From positions 11,653,420 through 11,717,419 of the forward strand of contig CM020620.1 in assembly GCA_009829735.1 (NCBI GenBank): a DNA stretch of 64,000 bases. Reading direction: 5' to 3'. Each line of letters starts with the position of its first letter. Positions within the stretch are counted from its first letter, which is position 1. The translations under genes and the position numbers were made by a program. Shown in pieces: positions 31,654 to 41,510 of this stretch. Under the pieces are notes generated by a model. It saw only the letters and a list, made by a program, of their open reading frames with translations, did not search any database and was not told the origin of the DNA. This stretch comes from Pyropia yezoensis (Eukaryota; Rhodophyta; Bangiophyceae; Bangiales; Bangiaceae).

Positions 31654-33771
31654 ATGTCCAGTTCCGAGATCCAAGCTGGGCCCGTGGATCCGGCGGCGAG
31701 TGTTGCGGAGGAGAACTCGGGTAGTCGTGCCCCTCTCCTGCCTCCGGTTCCTCGGATGTCGGTGCCGGCGCCGGTCGCCACGGCGGGGACGGATCGAGTT
31801 GCCCCGGCTTCCGCGATGCACCCGGTCGAGGCCCCCCCGGAGGGTCTCCCGGAGATGCTCCATGGGCAGGACCCTCTGGCGGCCCGGCGTTACTCCACGG
31901 TGGTTGGCAACGCCGGCGCGGCCCAGTGCCAGCAGGATTGCATGGACCTCTGGCGCAAGGAACTCCAGCGCGGGGTCTTGACCGAGATGGACAAGGCACG
32001 TCTTCATACGGCGGACCAGATGCGCCTGGCACAAGACCGCTCCCAGAGCTTCTCGGGTTCCTCTTGGGTTGCTCGTCTGGAGGATCTCCCCTTCGCGCTG
32101 GTACTGGATCTACCCTTGACCGAGCGTCGCGTGTCCGCGTCCGTTCTCCGGTGGCCGGAGGAGGAAGGGTACGTCCACCGGGCGCTCAAGGTCTGGGACG
32201 AGGCGCTCAAGGGGTCGGGAAGCTTGAACTGCGACCCCCGTCCGAGCATGGTCGCTCTGGAGCCGCCTTTCTTGACCCGGAAATACTCCAAGTTGTCGCC
32301 GGCACGGGAGCAGGGTGAGCGACGCGGGCGTCAGCGTGACTTCATCGTGAGCTGCAATCATCAGGAGTTCTGGAAGCTGGACAAGGCCAACCGGGCGGCA
32401 TACTACCCCAAGGTCATCCCGCAGCAGCAGGAAGTCGAGATCCCGGTCGGGTTTGCTCCTTCCAGCATCCCTTGCACCTGGTACTTCTTGGACGCCTTGA
32501 CTCAGGCGTCGATCAAGGGCTTCTTCCATTCAATCCCGTACATGATGTACACGTCCGAGATGACAGTCTTGGCGGCCAACCACTGGCTTCACGAGGTCTT
32601 GGTGTCCAACCGGCTTTGGTTTCTCCCCGACCTCCTGATGGTCTGGATTGTCGACAAGTTGACCGTCGACTTCCTGTGCAGCGAGGACGAGGAGTACAAG
32701 GAGCTCTTCCAGGCGATGATCGACTTCCGGCGTCTGGTACCGGTGCATGACCGGAGCTTCTTGAACGCGATTGCCGACCAGAACCGCCCGCGTCGGGATG
32801 GCTACGGTTGGGCGCAGGTGGTCTACCAGTCTTCTCCGGCTAAGGTGCAGCTGGCGACGCCGCTTCCGGCGTGACCGCAGCTAGGTAGCTTTCCTGCTCC
32901 GGCCGCCCTTGATCTTCTGCCAATTGGGCCGCCGGTACAGGAGTCGGGATGGGTCGCGGCGGTCGGTCGGGCGTCTGCGGCGGCTCCGCTTCCTCCTGTT
33001 GCCCCTGTCGCCCCGGTTGCCTCGCCTGAACCGTCACCGGCGCGTCCGCGCCCTGTTCCTGCTGTGCCGGTACTTCAAGCTCCTCCGGCACCGCGCTTGT
33101 CTGCGGCGAGTCAGGGAGTGGCCGTGCGGTCGCCGATTACTCCGGTCGCTCTACCCCGGACGCCTTCTTCCAACGCCGGCGGCGCTGTGCCTCCGCTGGA
33201 GTTGGGTACTCCGGTTTCGGGGGCCGTTGTGGACCGTCCGGTGGTGTCATCCTCAGGCCGGTTCGAGATTCCGGCGCCGACTCTGCGCCTTACCCGCTTC
33301 CGGGTGCCTGACTGGTACCTGAACCAAGGTGGTCCAACATGCGACCAGTACGACGTCGGTATGATTGAAGACCAGCTGGGTCGTCTTCCGGTGCAGGTTG
33401 AAGGCGTCGGGTCCTCCCTGGTGCTGAACACTTACGCCAGTGTCTTGAACGACGTGGTCGACCGGGTGTTTGCTTGCGCGGACAGCGGCCAGATGTCGAA
33501 CAACCCGGTGGTTGGCGAACTTCTGGCGACTTTGACGCGGCATGGCTTGGCCCAGCAGTGGTCAGAGACCTTCACGGGCTTCCAGCGGCGCCGACGGACA
33601 TATCTGGATGAGCGGGAGCCACCGGCAACTACTGGTACTACTCCGATGGCGTCATACCGGGATGCGCCGCGTCCACCGCACTACGTCATCCCGTCTTCCT
33701 CCGGTTCCCGTCGTACCGCGGAGGCAACGCCGGAGGACACTCCCGCGGCTCAGCGTCCGCGCCGGGAGTAG
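31654..33771 (+). pseudogene. aORF of element D2, one nonsense codon
   Basis: It starts at ATG 31654 (MSSSEIQAGP), with 706 codons. The frame is open further upstream to 31324 through the PPT region and LTR end, so the start is a choice, supported by the same ATG in D1 (40755). TGA at 32872-32874 replaces the Trp codon of D1 (LLPAWPQLGSF). The order is a Pro-rich N-terminus (1-85), a charged segment with MDLWRKELQRG, SPAREQGERRGRQRDF and YYPKVIPQQQEVEIPVGF, then NHWLHEVLVSNRLWFLP, a Pro/Ala linker (about 405-500) and a C-terminal domain ending near residue 650. No transmembrane segment or known enzyme motif was seen. It converges on pol, whose stop is at 33917-33919. Confidence 0.78.
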
Positions 33772-33916
33772 TAGTTGGAGGCAAGGAGGGTGAGGGTCTT
33801 GGGAGAAGCGAGGAGGGAAGAGGCGGAGAGAAGGGTTGCTCGAGCGGGTGCTTGTTTTCCTTGATTGCTCCATGCTTGCATTGCGTGTTCTCCTTGATAT
33901 ACCCGTTCCCTTCTTC

Positions 33917-36900
33917 TCAATCCTCTTGTTCCGCATCCGTTGCGGGTGAGCTCGTCTCGTCCCGAGGGTCTTGGTTGGCCCCGTCCTCTTGGTCCTCCTC
34001 CGTGTCCGACTCCAGAATCTTGCCGGCTCTGGCCACGGGAGTGCCCTCAATCCCGTTCCGTCGCGTGTAGGCACAGACGTCCGCGATGGGTAGCCGGTTT
34101 GAGGGTTCCCATGTATCATCTGCCGGGTTGAAACCGAACCAGCGTACTCGCAGGTACAGGCGTCCATCTCTCCAGGCATGGTCGACAAACTTGACGTAGA
34201 CAAATTCCCGACCTTCTTCTTGGGATAGCCAGGGTATCGCAGTCCGCTTACGCCGGGTCAAGTCCCGTTGGCTTGGCGGTGGAGCTCGGGTGACATGGTC
34301 GCTGCTCACCCGGTACGGAGAGCCATCCACGTCTAGAAGGAAGGTCCAGCCATCCGTATTGAGAATCTCATAAGGTCCATCCGTCTTAGAGTCCAGCTTC
34401 CCCCGGGTCTTGCTATGGTTGTCCACAAAAACCCAGTCGCCACCACCCAGTTCCTTGTTCTTTTCCCGGACACCCTTGTCATAGTCCCGCTTGTATCGCT
34501 CCTGGGTCTTTGAAATTGACTCCTTGACTCTTGGGAGCAGGAGCTTTAGTTGTTCCAGGAACTCATCCTTTGCCTTGGGACCTGACTTCAGTGCAGGCTG
34601 GAGACCATCCGGTATTCTTTCCAGGGAGAAGTTGGTCAGCCGCCTCGGGGTGACAAAGTCGAGTGGAGCGACTCCCGTTGTCCGGTGAACTCGGGAGTTG
34701 TAGGCTAGAGTGAGGACAGCCAGGAGCTCGTCCCAGTCTTCTTGGTGCTCCTCCACGTAGTGCCGTAGCATGTCCACTAGGGTCCGGTTGAATCGTTCCA
34801 CCTGGCCGTTCGTTTGAGGGTGGTACGTCGTGGTGTACAAGTTCTTGATGCCCATCAGGTCACAGACTCCTTGGAAGAACAGGGATGCAAACTGGGGACC
34901 GTTGTCGGTTAAGACGGAGTCTGGAGGGCCATAGGCAGCTATCCAGTACTCGCAGAAGGCTGACGTGACATCCAGAGCCGTGATGGTCCTCAGCGGGATT
35001 GCTCGAGTGAACTTGGAGAACCGGTCACAAATGATGAGCAGGTATATGTTGCCACTGGATGTTTCAGGTAGGGGCCCCAGGATGTCCATGCTTAAGCTTG
35101 CAAAGGGCTCCGCCGCAGGGAATAGGCGTAGCTTAGAAGTCTTCTTCCTCTGGGACAACCGGTTCCTTGCACAAGAAATACAAGCCTCCAGGCACTTATG
35201 GACGTCACTGGCCATGGTTTCCCAGTAATAATGTCGTCTCATGGAAGCATACATCCGATTGATACCAGGATGCCCGGCCTGGGGAGACGAGTGCTCCAGG
35301 CGTAGGATGTCAGTCCGTAGGCTCCGGGGTACGTAGACTTGAGTTGCCCCATCGAAGGGTGACACCCGTACCAGGAGTCCGTCTGTAGACTCGGAGAAGC
35401 GACTGTTCCGGTTCAGGTCCATTTGGTGGCGAAGCTCCAAGCATTGAGGGTCCGTCAGTTGTGCCTCCAGCATCCGGTGAATGGTTACCGGTTGATGAGC
35501 GTCAGGTGTCTCGTACAGGGGAGCGTGCCAGCCACGTCCGACATTCGGGAGGATGAAGCAAGGTATTTCCTCCGGGATAGGACCGGTATCGGCTGCAGGA
35601 GTCTCCAGCCGGGACATGGTGTCGGCGCAGTGGTGCTCCCTCCCTGCTCTGGTGCACACCTTGTACTTGAACTCCGAAAGGCGTAGGCGCCACCGGGCGA
35701 CCCTTCCTTGACTGCTGTCCATGCATAGCAGCCACCTTAGACTGGCGTGGTCCGTCCGGATGAGGAACTCTTGTCCTTCAAGATATGGACGTAACAGGAA
35801 GCAAGCCCAGACGACCGCCAAGCACTCGCGCTCGGTCGTGGAATAGTTCTTCTCGGCTGGAGTCAAGACGCGACTGTAGTAGCCTATCGGGAGGAAGTGC
35901 CCATCAGGTTGCTGCTGGAGTAGTGAGCACCCCACCTGGACGCCACAGGCGTCAGTCTCCAGAACAAACTGACCCTCCCGCTTGGGTAACGCCAGTACTG
36001 GAGTGGTGGTCAGGCGCTTCTTGAGCTCTTCGAAGGCCGCTGTCTGCTTCTCGTCGAACACCGGGAGTTGTGCTGGAAGCTTCTTGCTAGTAAGCTTGGT
36101 CAAGGGCCGGGCAATCAGAGCGTAGTCCCGTACGAACCGGCGGTAGACGTTGCACATACCCAGGAAGCTCTTGAGTTCCGTCTGGGTTTTAGGTTGCCGT
36201 GCCTGCCGGAGGGCCTTGATGTTCTTCTCATTGACTCGGAGCTCCCCCGGACTCAGCACGTGCCCCAGGTACTCCACCTCAGTCTCAAACAGGTGGCACT
36301 TCTCGGCCTTGAGGGTAACTCCAGCCTTGGACAGGAGGGCCAGGACTTCTCGAAGGTGCTCCAGGTGTTCAGATGGGGTCTTGGAGAAAACGATGATGTC
36401 GTCCAGGTAGACCAAACATGTTCTCCACCTTAGCCCCGACAGGATGATGTCGATGGCTCTCTGGAAGGTTGCCGGAGCATTAGTGAGACCAAAAGGGAGA
36501 CGCTTGCACCGGAATAGTCCCAGGTGGCACGTGAAGGTAGTCTTGTCCTTGTCCTCGTCAGCCAGAGGGATCTGCCAGTAACCGGCATTACAATCCAGCG
36601 TCGAGAAGAGGGTGGCATCACCAAGAAAGTCGAGGCAATCATCCATCCGGGGTATCGGGTATACATCCTTGACTGTCATCTCGTTCAGGCGTCTGTAGTC
36701 AACGCAGAAACGGAAGTGACCGCCAGGTTTCGGGACGACTACCACCGGGAAAGCCCACTCGCCATCAGACGGCTCGATAACATCCATCTTGAGCATCTTG
36801 TTAACCTGCTTCTCAATCTCATCCCGGCGATGAGGTCCAGCCCGGTATGGGTGCATGTGCACTGGTTTGGCATCTGGCTTGAGTTGAATCCGGTGTAGGG

Positions 36901-38011
36901 TGGCGTCCATCTTGCCCAGCTCTCCGGACCACAGGTGCCGATGTTCCTGGAGAAGCTTCTCCAGTGCCTCCTTCAAGTCGAGAGGGACGTTTTCTTGGTT
37001 GACCTTCGGCATCCCGGGCGGTGCTTGTTCGGGCTTCGGAGTAGTACAGCCAGCCTGCTCTTGTTCCGGAGGTTCGTCTAAGGCCGTCAAGTTGGATGCC
37101 AGCTCTTGTTGCAGGTTGAAGAGGTCTTCCTTGCTCATAGCGCGGGCGGACCCCCGGTAAGGCTCTGCTGTACCAACTCGAGTGCCCTTGGCGAGGGTTA
37201 TTGGCTTCCGGCTCACGTTGACGATCAGCACCGAGAACGGGGTGTGCCTCTCCACCTTCTTGTGGTGTCCGTGGGCTAGGTATAATCGGTGTTTCGCCAG
37301 AAATTCCTTGCGTCCGTAGATCAGGCATTGACCTGCAGTCCGGGTCGTGACTTGAACCTTGGTCTCCGAGCGAGGAGGTAGGAGCACCGGTTTGATGAGG
37401 GTCAAGGTAGAGGGTGGGATGCGTTCCTTCTGGTTCTTGGCCACACGAACCTTGGTGTCCAGGTGCTCCAGCACTGGTGACACAAACCCATGGTTGAACT
37501 GCACCTTTCCTTCTCCGGGTAGGATGCTCTTGACATGCTGCTTCTGGAAGTCCCAGCCTAGGATGAGGGGGACTGATAGGGTCTTGACTACTAGAAAGGG
37601 AAAAAGCATTGGTTCATTGTTGACATAGATGGCGACAGGAAGGCGGCCAAGCGGTCGTAACGTTTGACCGGAAGCGTCTACAATCCGGGTCTTGGTAGGC
37701 GCTCTCCAGGCATGTCGACGCCAGCCCGGAGGTAACAGGTTCTCAGTGATGACGCTTGGTCCGGCTCCCGTGTCGACCACCGGCGTAACAGCTTGGGGGA
37801 GGCTATCCCCCACACGCATACGAGCATTAATCTTGAGGTTTTCCTTACGCAGGACGAGCAAGGTCCCCTTGAACAAACAGGGTGTCCAGGCGGCTACCGG
37901 TTGAGCAGGTAACTGCCGTCCTTTCTCCCGGCACGCAAGGGGAGAACAGGTAGAAGTACCCTGCCGTTGGAGATTCGGGAAGACACTTGGGGAGAGCGCC
38001 TGCCCTACTCG
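33917..38011 (-). CDS. pol: Pol polyprotein of element D2, open throughout
   Basis: It is entered by -1 frameshift from gag at 38011 and has no ATG in frame before the protease. All motifs are intact: protease VVDTGAGPS; reverse transcriptase VDYRRLN, NAPATFQRA and YLDD; RNase H ETDACG and RTDHASLRW; the zinc finger with LEHSSPQAGHPGINR and CISCARN; integrase SMDILGPL, LTDNGPQF and NGQVERFN; and the chromodomain WFGFNPADDTWEPSNRLP. The length equals that of D1 (1,320 codons from the shared GTG at 37876). It is the most complete enzyme set in the window, and with its open gag suggests recent activity. Confidence 0.96.
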   Translation of the reverse strand, partial: RVGQALSPSVFPNLQRQGTSTCSPLACREKGRQLPAQPVAAWTPCLFKGTLLVLRKENLKINARMRVGDSLPQAVTPVVDTGAGPSVITENLLPPGWRRHAWRAPTKTRIVDASGQTLRPLGRLPVAIYVNNEPMLFPFLVVKTLSVPLILGWDFQKQHVKSILPGEGKVQFNHGFVSPVLEHLDTKVRVAKNQKERIPPSTLTLIKPVLLPPRSETKVQVTTRTAGQCLIYGRKEFLAKHRLYLAHGHHKKVERHTPFSVLIVNVSRKPITLAKGTRVGTAEPYRGSARAMSKEDLFNLQQELASNLTALDEPPEQEQAGCTTPKPEQAPPGMPKVNQENVPLDLKEALEKLLQEHRHLWSGELGKMDATLHRIQLKPDAKPVHMHPYRAGPHRRDEIEKQVNKMLKMDVIEPSDGEWAFPVVVVPKPGGHFRFCVDYRRLNEMTVKDVYPIPRMDDCLDFLGDATLFSTLDCNAGYWQIPLADEDKDKTTFTCHLGLFRCKRLPFGLTNAPATFQRAIDIILSGLRWRTCLVYLDDIIVFSKTPSEHLEHLREVLALLSKAGVTLKAEKCHLFETEVEYLGHVLSPGELRVNEKNIKALRQARQPKTQTELKSFLGMCNVYRRFVRDYALIARPLTKLTSKKLPAQLPVFDEKQTAAFEELKKRLTTTPVLALPKREGQFVLETDACGVQVGCSLLQQQPDGHFLPIGYYSRVLTPAEKNYSTTERECLAVVWACFLLRPYLEGQEFLIRTDHASLRWLLCMDSSQGRVARWRLRLSEFKYKVCTRAGREHHCADTMSRLETPAADTGPIPEEIPCFILPNVGRGWHAPLYETPDAHQPVTIHRMLEAQLTDPQCLELRHQMDLNRNSRFSESTDGLLVRVSPFDGATQVYVPRSLRTDILRLEHSSPQAGHPGINRMYASMRRHYYWETMASDVHKCLEACISCARNRLSQRKKTSKLRLFPAAEPFASLSMDILGPLPETSSGNIYLLIICDRFSKFTRAIPLRTITALDVTSAFCEYWIAAYGPPDSVLTDNGPQFASLFFQGVCDLMGIKNLYTTTYHPQTNGQVERFNRTLVDMLRHYVEEHQEDWDELLAVLTLAYNSRVHRTTGVAPLDFVTPRRLTNFSLERIPDGLQPALKSGPKAKDEFLEQLKLLLPRVKESISKTQERYKRDYDKGVREKNKELGGGDWVFVDNHSKTRGKLDSKTDGPYEILNTDGWTFLLDVDGSPYRVSSDHVTRAPPPSQRDLTRRKRTAIPWLSQEEGREFVYVKFVDHAWRDGRLYLRVRWFGFNPADDTWEPSNRLPIADVCAYTRRNGIEGTPVARAGKILESDTEEDQEDGANQDPRDETSSPATDAEQED

Positions 38012-38017
38012 TTTCCC
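38005..38017 (-). promoter_or_regulatory. Predicted -1 frameshift site of element D2
   Basis: GGGAAAC then GAG and the TAG stop, identical in position and sequence to D1. Pol is open from the slip site. Confidence 0.7.
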
Positions 38018-39765
38018 GGCTCCGAGGAGTCCTTAGAGGTTTCGGTCTCCAGGTCAAAGTCCGTAGGAGCTTCCCTTGCCAGAGCCTCCGTGATGCTCTG
38101 TAAGGTTGCCACTCGGATGGCATGTACCTGTGCCTTGTCCATCTTGGAGGGTGCCCGCCGGTCAGCCCAGTTGACCGCCTTTGCAAACACCAGTCCTTGA
38201 CGCTTGAGTTTCTCCTGGAGATCCTCGGGAATGGTCGGGCACTGGTAGGACATATGATCCTCCTTCTGGCACAGCCAGCAAGACCGGAACCGCTGGTTCT
38301 TGACTTTCCTGGGGGCGACCAGGGATGGTTGTTCCTTAGAAACGAAGCCGCCCCACTTGTCCCCTGACCCCATGGGTGAGGCCTCGCAAACTGCGAGTAC
38401 CGGTACAGGGCTATCACCTCCCTTATGCTTGTCGGGTCCGGGACGAAATCGCGACAACGGCTTGGGAGTTGATACCATGGGAGCTGGGAGGGCCTTGGCT
38501 TGCCGGTACTTGCCCTGGGTGTAGGCCATCAACTGCTGGAAGGTATGTTCTTTATGCTCCTGGTTGTAGTTCTCCGCATCCACTTGAAGATATTCAGGAA
38601 GCCCTTCCGAGAAGATCATCTTGAGCCTGTCCTCAGGGTAAACGTTGCCACAAGAATCGCTCATCTCCCGGACACGACGGGCGAACGCCTCTGGAGTCTC
38701 TTGTCTCTCCATGGTTGCCCGGTTCAGCCTACCGACTGCCTTACGCAGGGAGTCCGCGTCTGCGTAGTTGGACAGGAGCCAGTTGACCGCCTCCGGATAA
38801 CTCGCGACGGTACGTCCAACAATGTGCCCGGCAGAGTCTGGTAGAACCTGTGCAAACCGCTGTTCCGCTTCTCCGGTCATGAAGTTAACCAGGAGATAGA
38901 GAGCCTTGCCCTCGGACACATCGTTGTCATTGCATGCCTTGACAAACCGGCGCAGGAAGCCAAAGATAAGCGCCGGTCTCTTCCCGGAAAACTTAGGATG
39001 CCCCCCAAAGCTCGGCTGCATTCGCCGGTTCAGGGGTGCCATCTTCTTGGCCATCTTCCGGGTGTAACCTTGGTCTTGGTTCTCCAGCCGGTAGTTACCC
39101 CAATACGTGACCTTGTTCAGGGTGGCATCTCCCACTTGGTGGGCAGGGAAGTCGAACTCGACTAGCCTGCGCCGGGTAGGACCGGGAGATGCATCCCAGT
39201 CATATCCCTCCTCAGAGCTGGAGGAACTGGTCTCGCTGGTGCTAGAGCGGCGGCGACGACGCCGACGCCTACGGCTGCTCCGGTCACCGGTCTTGGAGCT
39301 CCCCGCCCCATAGGACGCAAGGGGAGGAAAAGCTTGGCCGGTCCCAGAAGTCGAAGTCTCAGGAAGACCCGTAGAACCAGTCATAGCGGTGCCTCTGGCA
39401 CTGCTAGTGCCCACAGGAAGAGGTGTATACACCCAGCTGCCATGTGTGGGTCCAGGAGTAAACACACCAGGGGCTATCCCTGGAGGTTGAAGAGTAGAAC
39501 CGACAGAAGGGAGACGTCTGCTGCGAGCGGACTCAAACGCCGTTGACCCCGGGGTGGCTCCCACAGGAGGAACAGCCGGAGGAACGGGAGCAGGCGGTGC
39601 TTGGCCGCCTGTAGACTCCAGTCCACTACCGGATGTCACGCCCAGGTCTGCTTCACCCGTAGGGAGAACGCCGGGTTGGGCACCGTCCCCCGCGGTGACC
39701 AGGGATGCGTCAAGGGACGCGGGGTCTACCCCTTCGGGCACCGTCGTGCCAGGGAGGGTAGCCAT
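38005..39765 (-). CDS. gag: Gag of element D2, intact
   Basis: Starts at ATG 39765 (MATLPGTTVPEG) and has 586 residues. The Pro/Gly/Thr-rich N-terminus is followed by a basic Arg run and a Ser-rich patch (about 165-190). A capsid-like region follows (GGHPKFSGKRPALIFGFLRR … about 230-420), then a CX2CX4HX4C knuckle (about 495-508). It ends GGGAAAC-GAG-TAG (heptamer 38017-38011, stop 38007-38005), giving pol by -1 slippage. Acts in the cytoplasm as the particle protein that packages element RNA. Confidence 0.94.
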   Translation of the reverse strand: MATLPGTTVPEGVDPASLDASLVTAGDGAQPGVLPTGEADLGVTSGSGLESTGGQAPPAPVPPAVPPVGATPGSTAFESARSRRLPSVGSTLQPPGIAPGVFTPGPTHGSWVYTPLPVGTSSARGTAMTGSTGLPETSTSGTGQAFPPLASYGAGSSKTGDRSSRRRRRRRRRSSTSETSSSSSEEGYDWDASPGPTRRRLVEFDFPAHQVGDATLNKVTYWGNYRLENQDQGYTRKMAKKMAPLNRRMQPSFGGHPKFSGKRPALIFGFLRRFVKACNDNDVSEGKALYLLVNFMTGEAEQRFAQVLPDSAGHIVGRTVASYPEAVNWLLSNYADADSLRKAVGRLNRATMERQETPEAFARRVREMSDSCGNVYPEDRLKMIFSEGLPEYLQVDAENYNQEHKEHTFQQLMAYTQGKYRQAKALPAPMVSTPKPLSRFRPGPDKHKGGDSPVPVLAVCEASPMGSGDKWGGFVSKEQPSLVAPRKVKNQRFRSCWLCQKEDHMSYQCPTIPEDLQEKLKRQGLVFAKAVNWADRRAPSKMDKAQVHAIRVATLQSITEALAREAPTDFDLETETSKDSSEPGNE

Positions 39766-39952
39766 GTTGGTCTCTTGACAGCCACAGTCCAGTTACCTGC
39801 GTGTCCAAAGATCGCAAGACCACAAGAGAGGGGTTGGAGAGCCAGGAATGGGGTTCCCGTGAACGGGTGCAAATAATTCCCAAACCACAGAAAAAGACAG
39901 AATAGGAACAACGCAACCGCTGCTCCCAAATGTCTCTTCTCAAACACTCCAA

Positions 39953-39970
39953 TCCCCTGCTGCTCCACCA
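39953..39970 (-). promoter_or_regulatory. Primer binding site of element D2
   Basis: The plus strand reads TCCCCTGCTGCTCCACCA, the complement of the primer site shared by families A and D, four bases from the LTR. Confidence 0.85.
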
Positions 39971-39974
39971 AATA

Positions 39975-40546
39975 TGTGGTATAAAACTCGATCCTCTCAG
40001 ACACGTGTCAATATCCCTCGGGGGAAAGGGACAGGTAACGTAGAAAGGGGAACTACGAGAATGGTATGCCTGTTGCCTCACGTGCCTGCTTGCAGGGCAA
40101 ACAGATACGCACGGTAGTGCACACGGGGAAGAGGAAAGCAAACGCGCAGTTGTCTTTTTCCTGAGGGCGCGGGCCGAGGGCGCCTCGCTGTCCCTCTTAA
40201 CGCGCATCTGGGGGAACCCCGGCACGTTGGCCCGGTAGCCCCCCCCATAACCCCGAGTGGCCCCGACCCGAGTCTAACCTCGTCAGGTCGGGGGCCACTA
40301 TCACTACTAATTCTATTCCCACTCACTAATCTCACACTCAAATTCTCTCAAATCAAGTCCCTCACAAATATGCAAAAACACATCAGAAATCCCTCTCTCG
40401 CGTGTGGATAGCGTAGTCCACCGCATCCCAGTGCCGGGCACGGGCCACGGCCGCCAACCATCGCCACACGGCGGGCGTGTTCTGGCACCTGGTGCCCTCT
40501 GGTTGCAGTCCCGGGTCGGCGCCAAGTCGGGGCCAGGGATGCTACA
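39975..40546 (-). repeat. 5' LTR of element D2
   Basis: 572 bp, almost identical to the 3' LTR (30894-31466). Carries the family-D hairpin (complement of AGTGGCCCCCGACC … GGTCGGGGCCACT). Confidence 0.93.
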
Positions 40547-40755
40547 AGAAGCATCTCCGGGAGACCCACCGGGGGGGTCTCGACCGGGTGCATCACAGAA
40601 GCCGGGGGAACCCGATCCGTCCCCGCCGTAGCGACCGGCGCCGACATCGACACCCGAGGAACCGGAGGCAGGAGAGGGGCGCGACTACCCGAGTTCTCCT
40701 CCGCAACACTCGCCGCCGGAACCACGGGCCCAGCTTGGATCTCGGAACTGGACAT
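40547..40755 (-). pseudogene. aORF of element D1, N-terminal piece
   Basis: ATG at 40755 (MSSSEIQAGP). About 69 codons (…VETPPVGLPEML) lead to the D2 insertion and continue at 30893. The 184 bases up to the 3' LTR of D1 hold the open but ATG-distant leader and the polypurine tract. Confidence 0.8.
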
Positions 40756-40924
40756 GACGTCCAGACTCCGGGGGAACGAGAGGGCCAAGGTGAAGGAGAG
40801 AAGGGGGGCAGAGAACCGGAGCAGGTGATCGTGACCAGGGTGAAGACGCTCGACCTCGGCACCGGTGTGGACGTGCTCGAGGCTGTGCACGGTGGCACCT
40901 GGTTCGGCCCGAGGACGTGCCGGA

Positions 40925-40939
40925 CTAGGGAGGGAGCTA
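40925..40939 (+). promoter_or_regulatory. Polypurine tract of element D1
   Basis: The run …CTAGGGAGGGAGCTA touches the 3' LTR. Confidence 0.75.
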
Positions 40940-41510
40940 TGTAGCATCCCTGGCCCCGACTTGGCGCCGACCCGGGACTACAACCAGAGGGCACCAGGTG
41001 CCAGAACACGCCCGCCGTGTGGTGATGGTTGGCGGCCGTGGCCCGTGCCCGGCACTGGGATGCGGTGGACTACGCTATCCACACGTGAGAGAGGGATTTC
41101 TGATGGGTTTTTGCATACTTGTGAGGGACTTGATTTGAGAGAATTTGAGTGTGAGATTAGTGAGTGGGAATAGAATTAGTAGTGATAGTGGCCCCCGACC
41201 TGACGAGGTTAGACTCGGGTCGGGGCCACTCGGGGTTATGGGTGGACTACCTGGCCAACGGGCCGAGGCTCCCCCAGATGCACGTTAAGAGGGACAGCGA
41301 GGCGCCCTTGGCCCGCGCCCTCAGGAAAAAGACAACTGCGCGTTTGCTTTCCTCTTCCCCGTGTGCACTACCGTGCGTATCTGATTGCTCTGCGAGCAGG
41401 CACGTGAGGCAACAGGCATACCATTCACGTAGTTCACCTTTCTGTGTTACCTGTCCCTTTCCCCCGAGGGATATTGATACGTGTCTGAGAGGATCGAGTT
41501 TTATACCACA
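40940..41510 (+). repeat. 3' LTR of element D1
   Basis: 571 bp, TGTAGCATCCC to TTTTATACCACA, about two differences from the 5' LTR. Confidence 0.93.

Larger units (their letters stand above)
30894..40546 (-). mobile_element. Element D2: youngest, nearly intact family-D retrotransposon
   Basis: The 9,653-bp element lies between perfect AGAAG duplications (30889-30893, 40547-40551) in D1's aORF. Its LTRs (573 and 572 bp) differ by one substitution and one T-run length change by eye. Gag and pol are fully open, and the aORF has a single nonsense codon. It is the innermost layer of the nest C-B-D1-D2 and the best candidate here for a recently active copy. Confidence 0.96.
22203..41510 (+). mobile_element. 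Element D1: family-D Ty3-type retrotransposon nested in B, split by D2
   Basis: Two 571-bp LTRs (22203-22773, 40940-41510) differ at only about two sites. The flanks are GTTTC (22198-22202) and GTTTT (41511-41515), a target duplication with one later change, inside B's aORF. Without D2 the element is 9,650 bp. It has a primer site, gag (two nonsense codons), an open pol, an antisense ORF interrupted by D2, and a polypurine tract. Confidence 0.95.

Noticed and set aside
28980-33771. Antisense ORFs as envelope-like genes
   Set aside because: They are on the opposite strand to gag-pol, and no signal peptide or hydrophobic membrane segment was seen in any copy.
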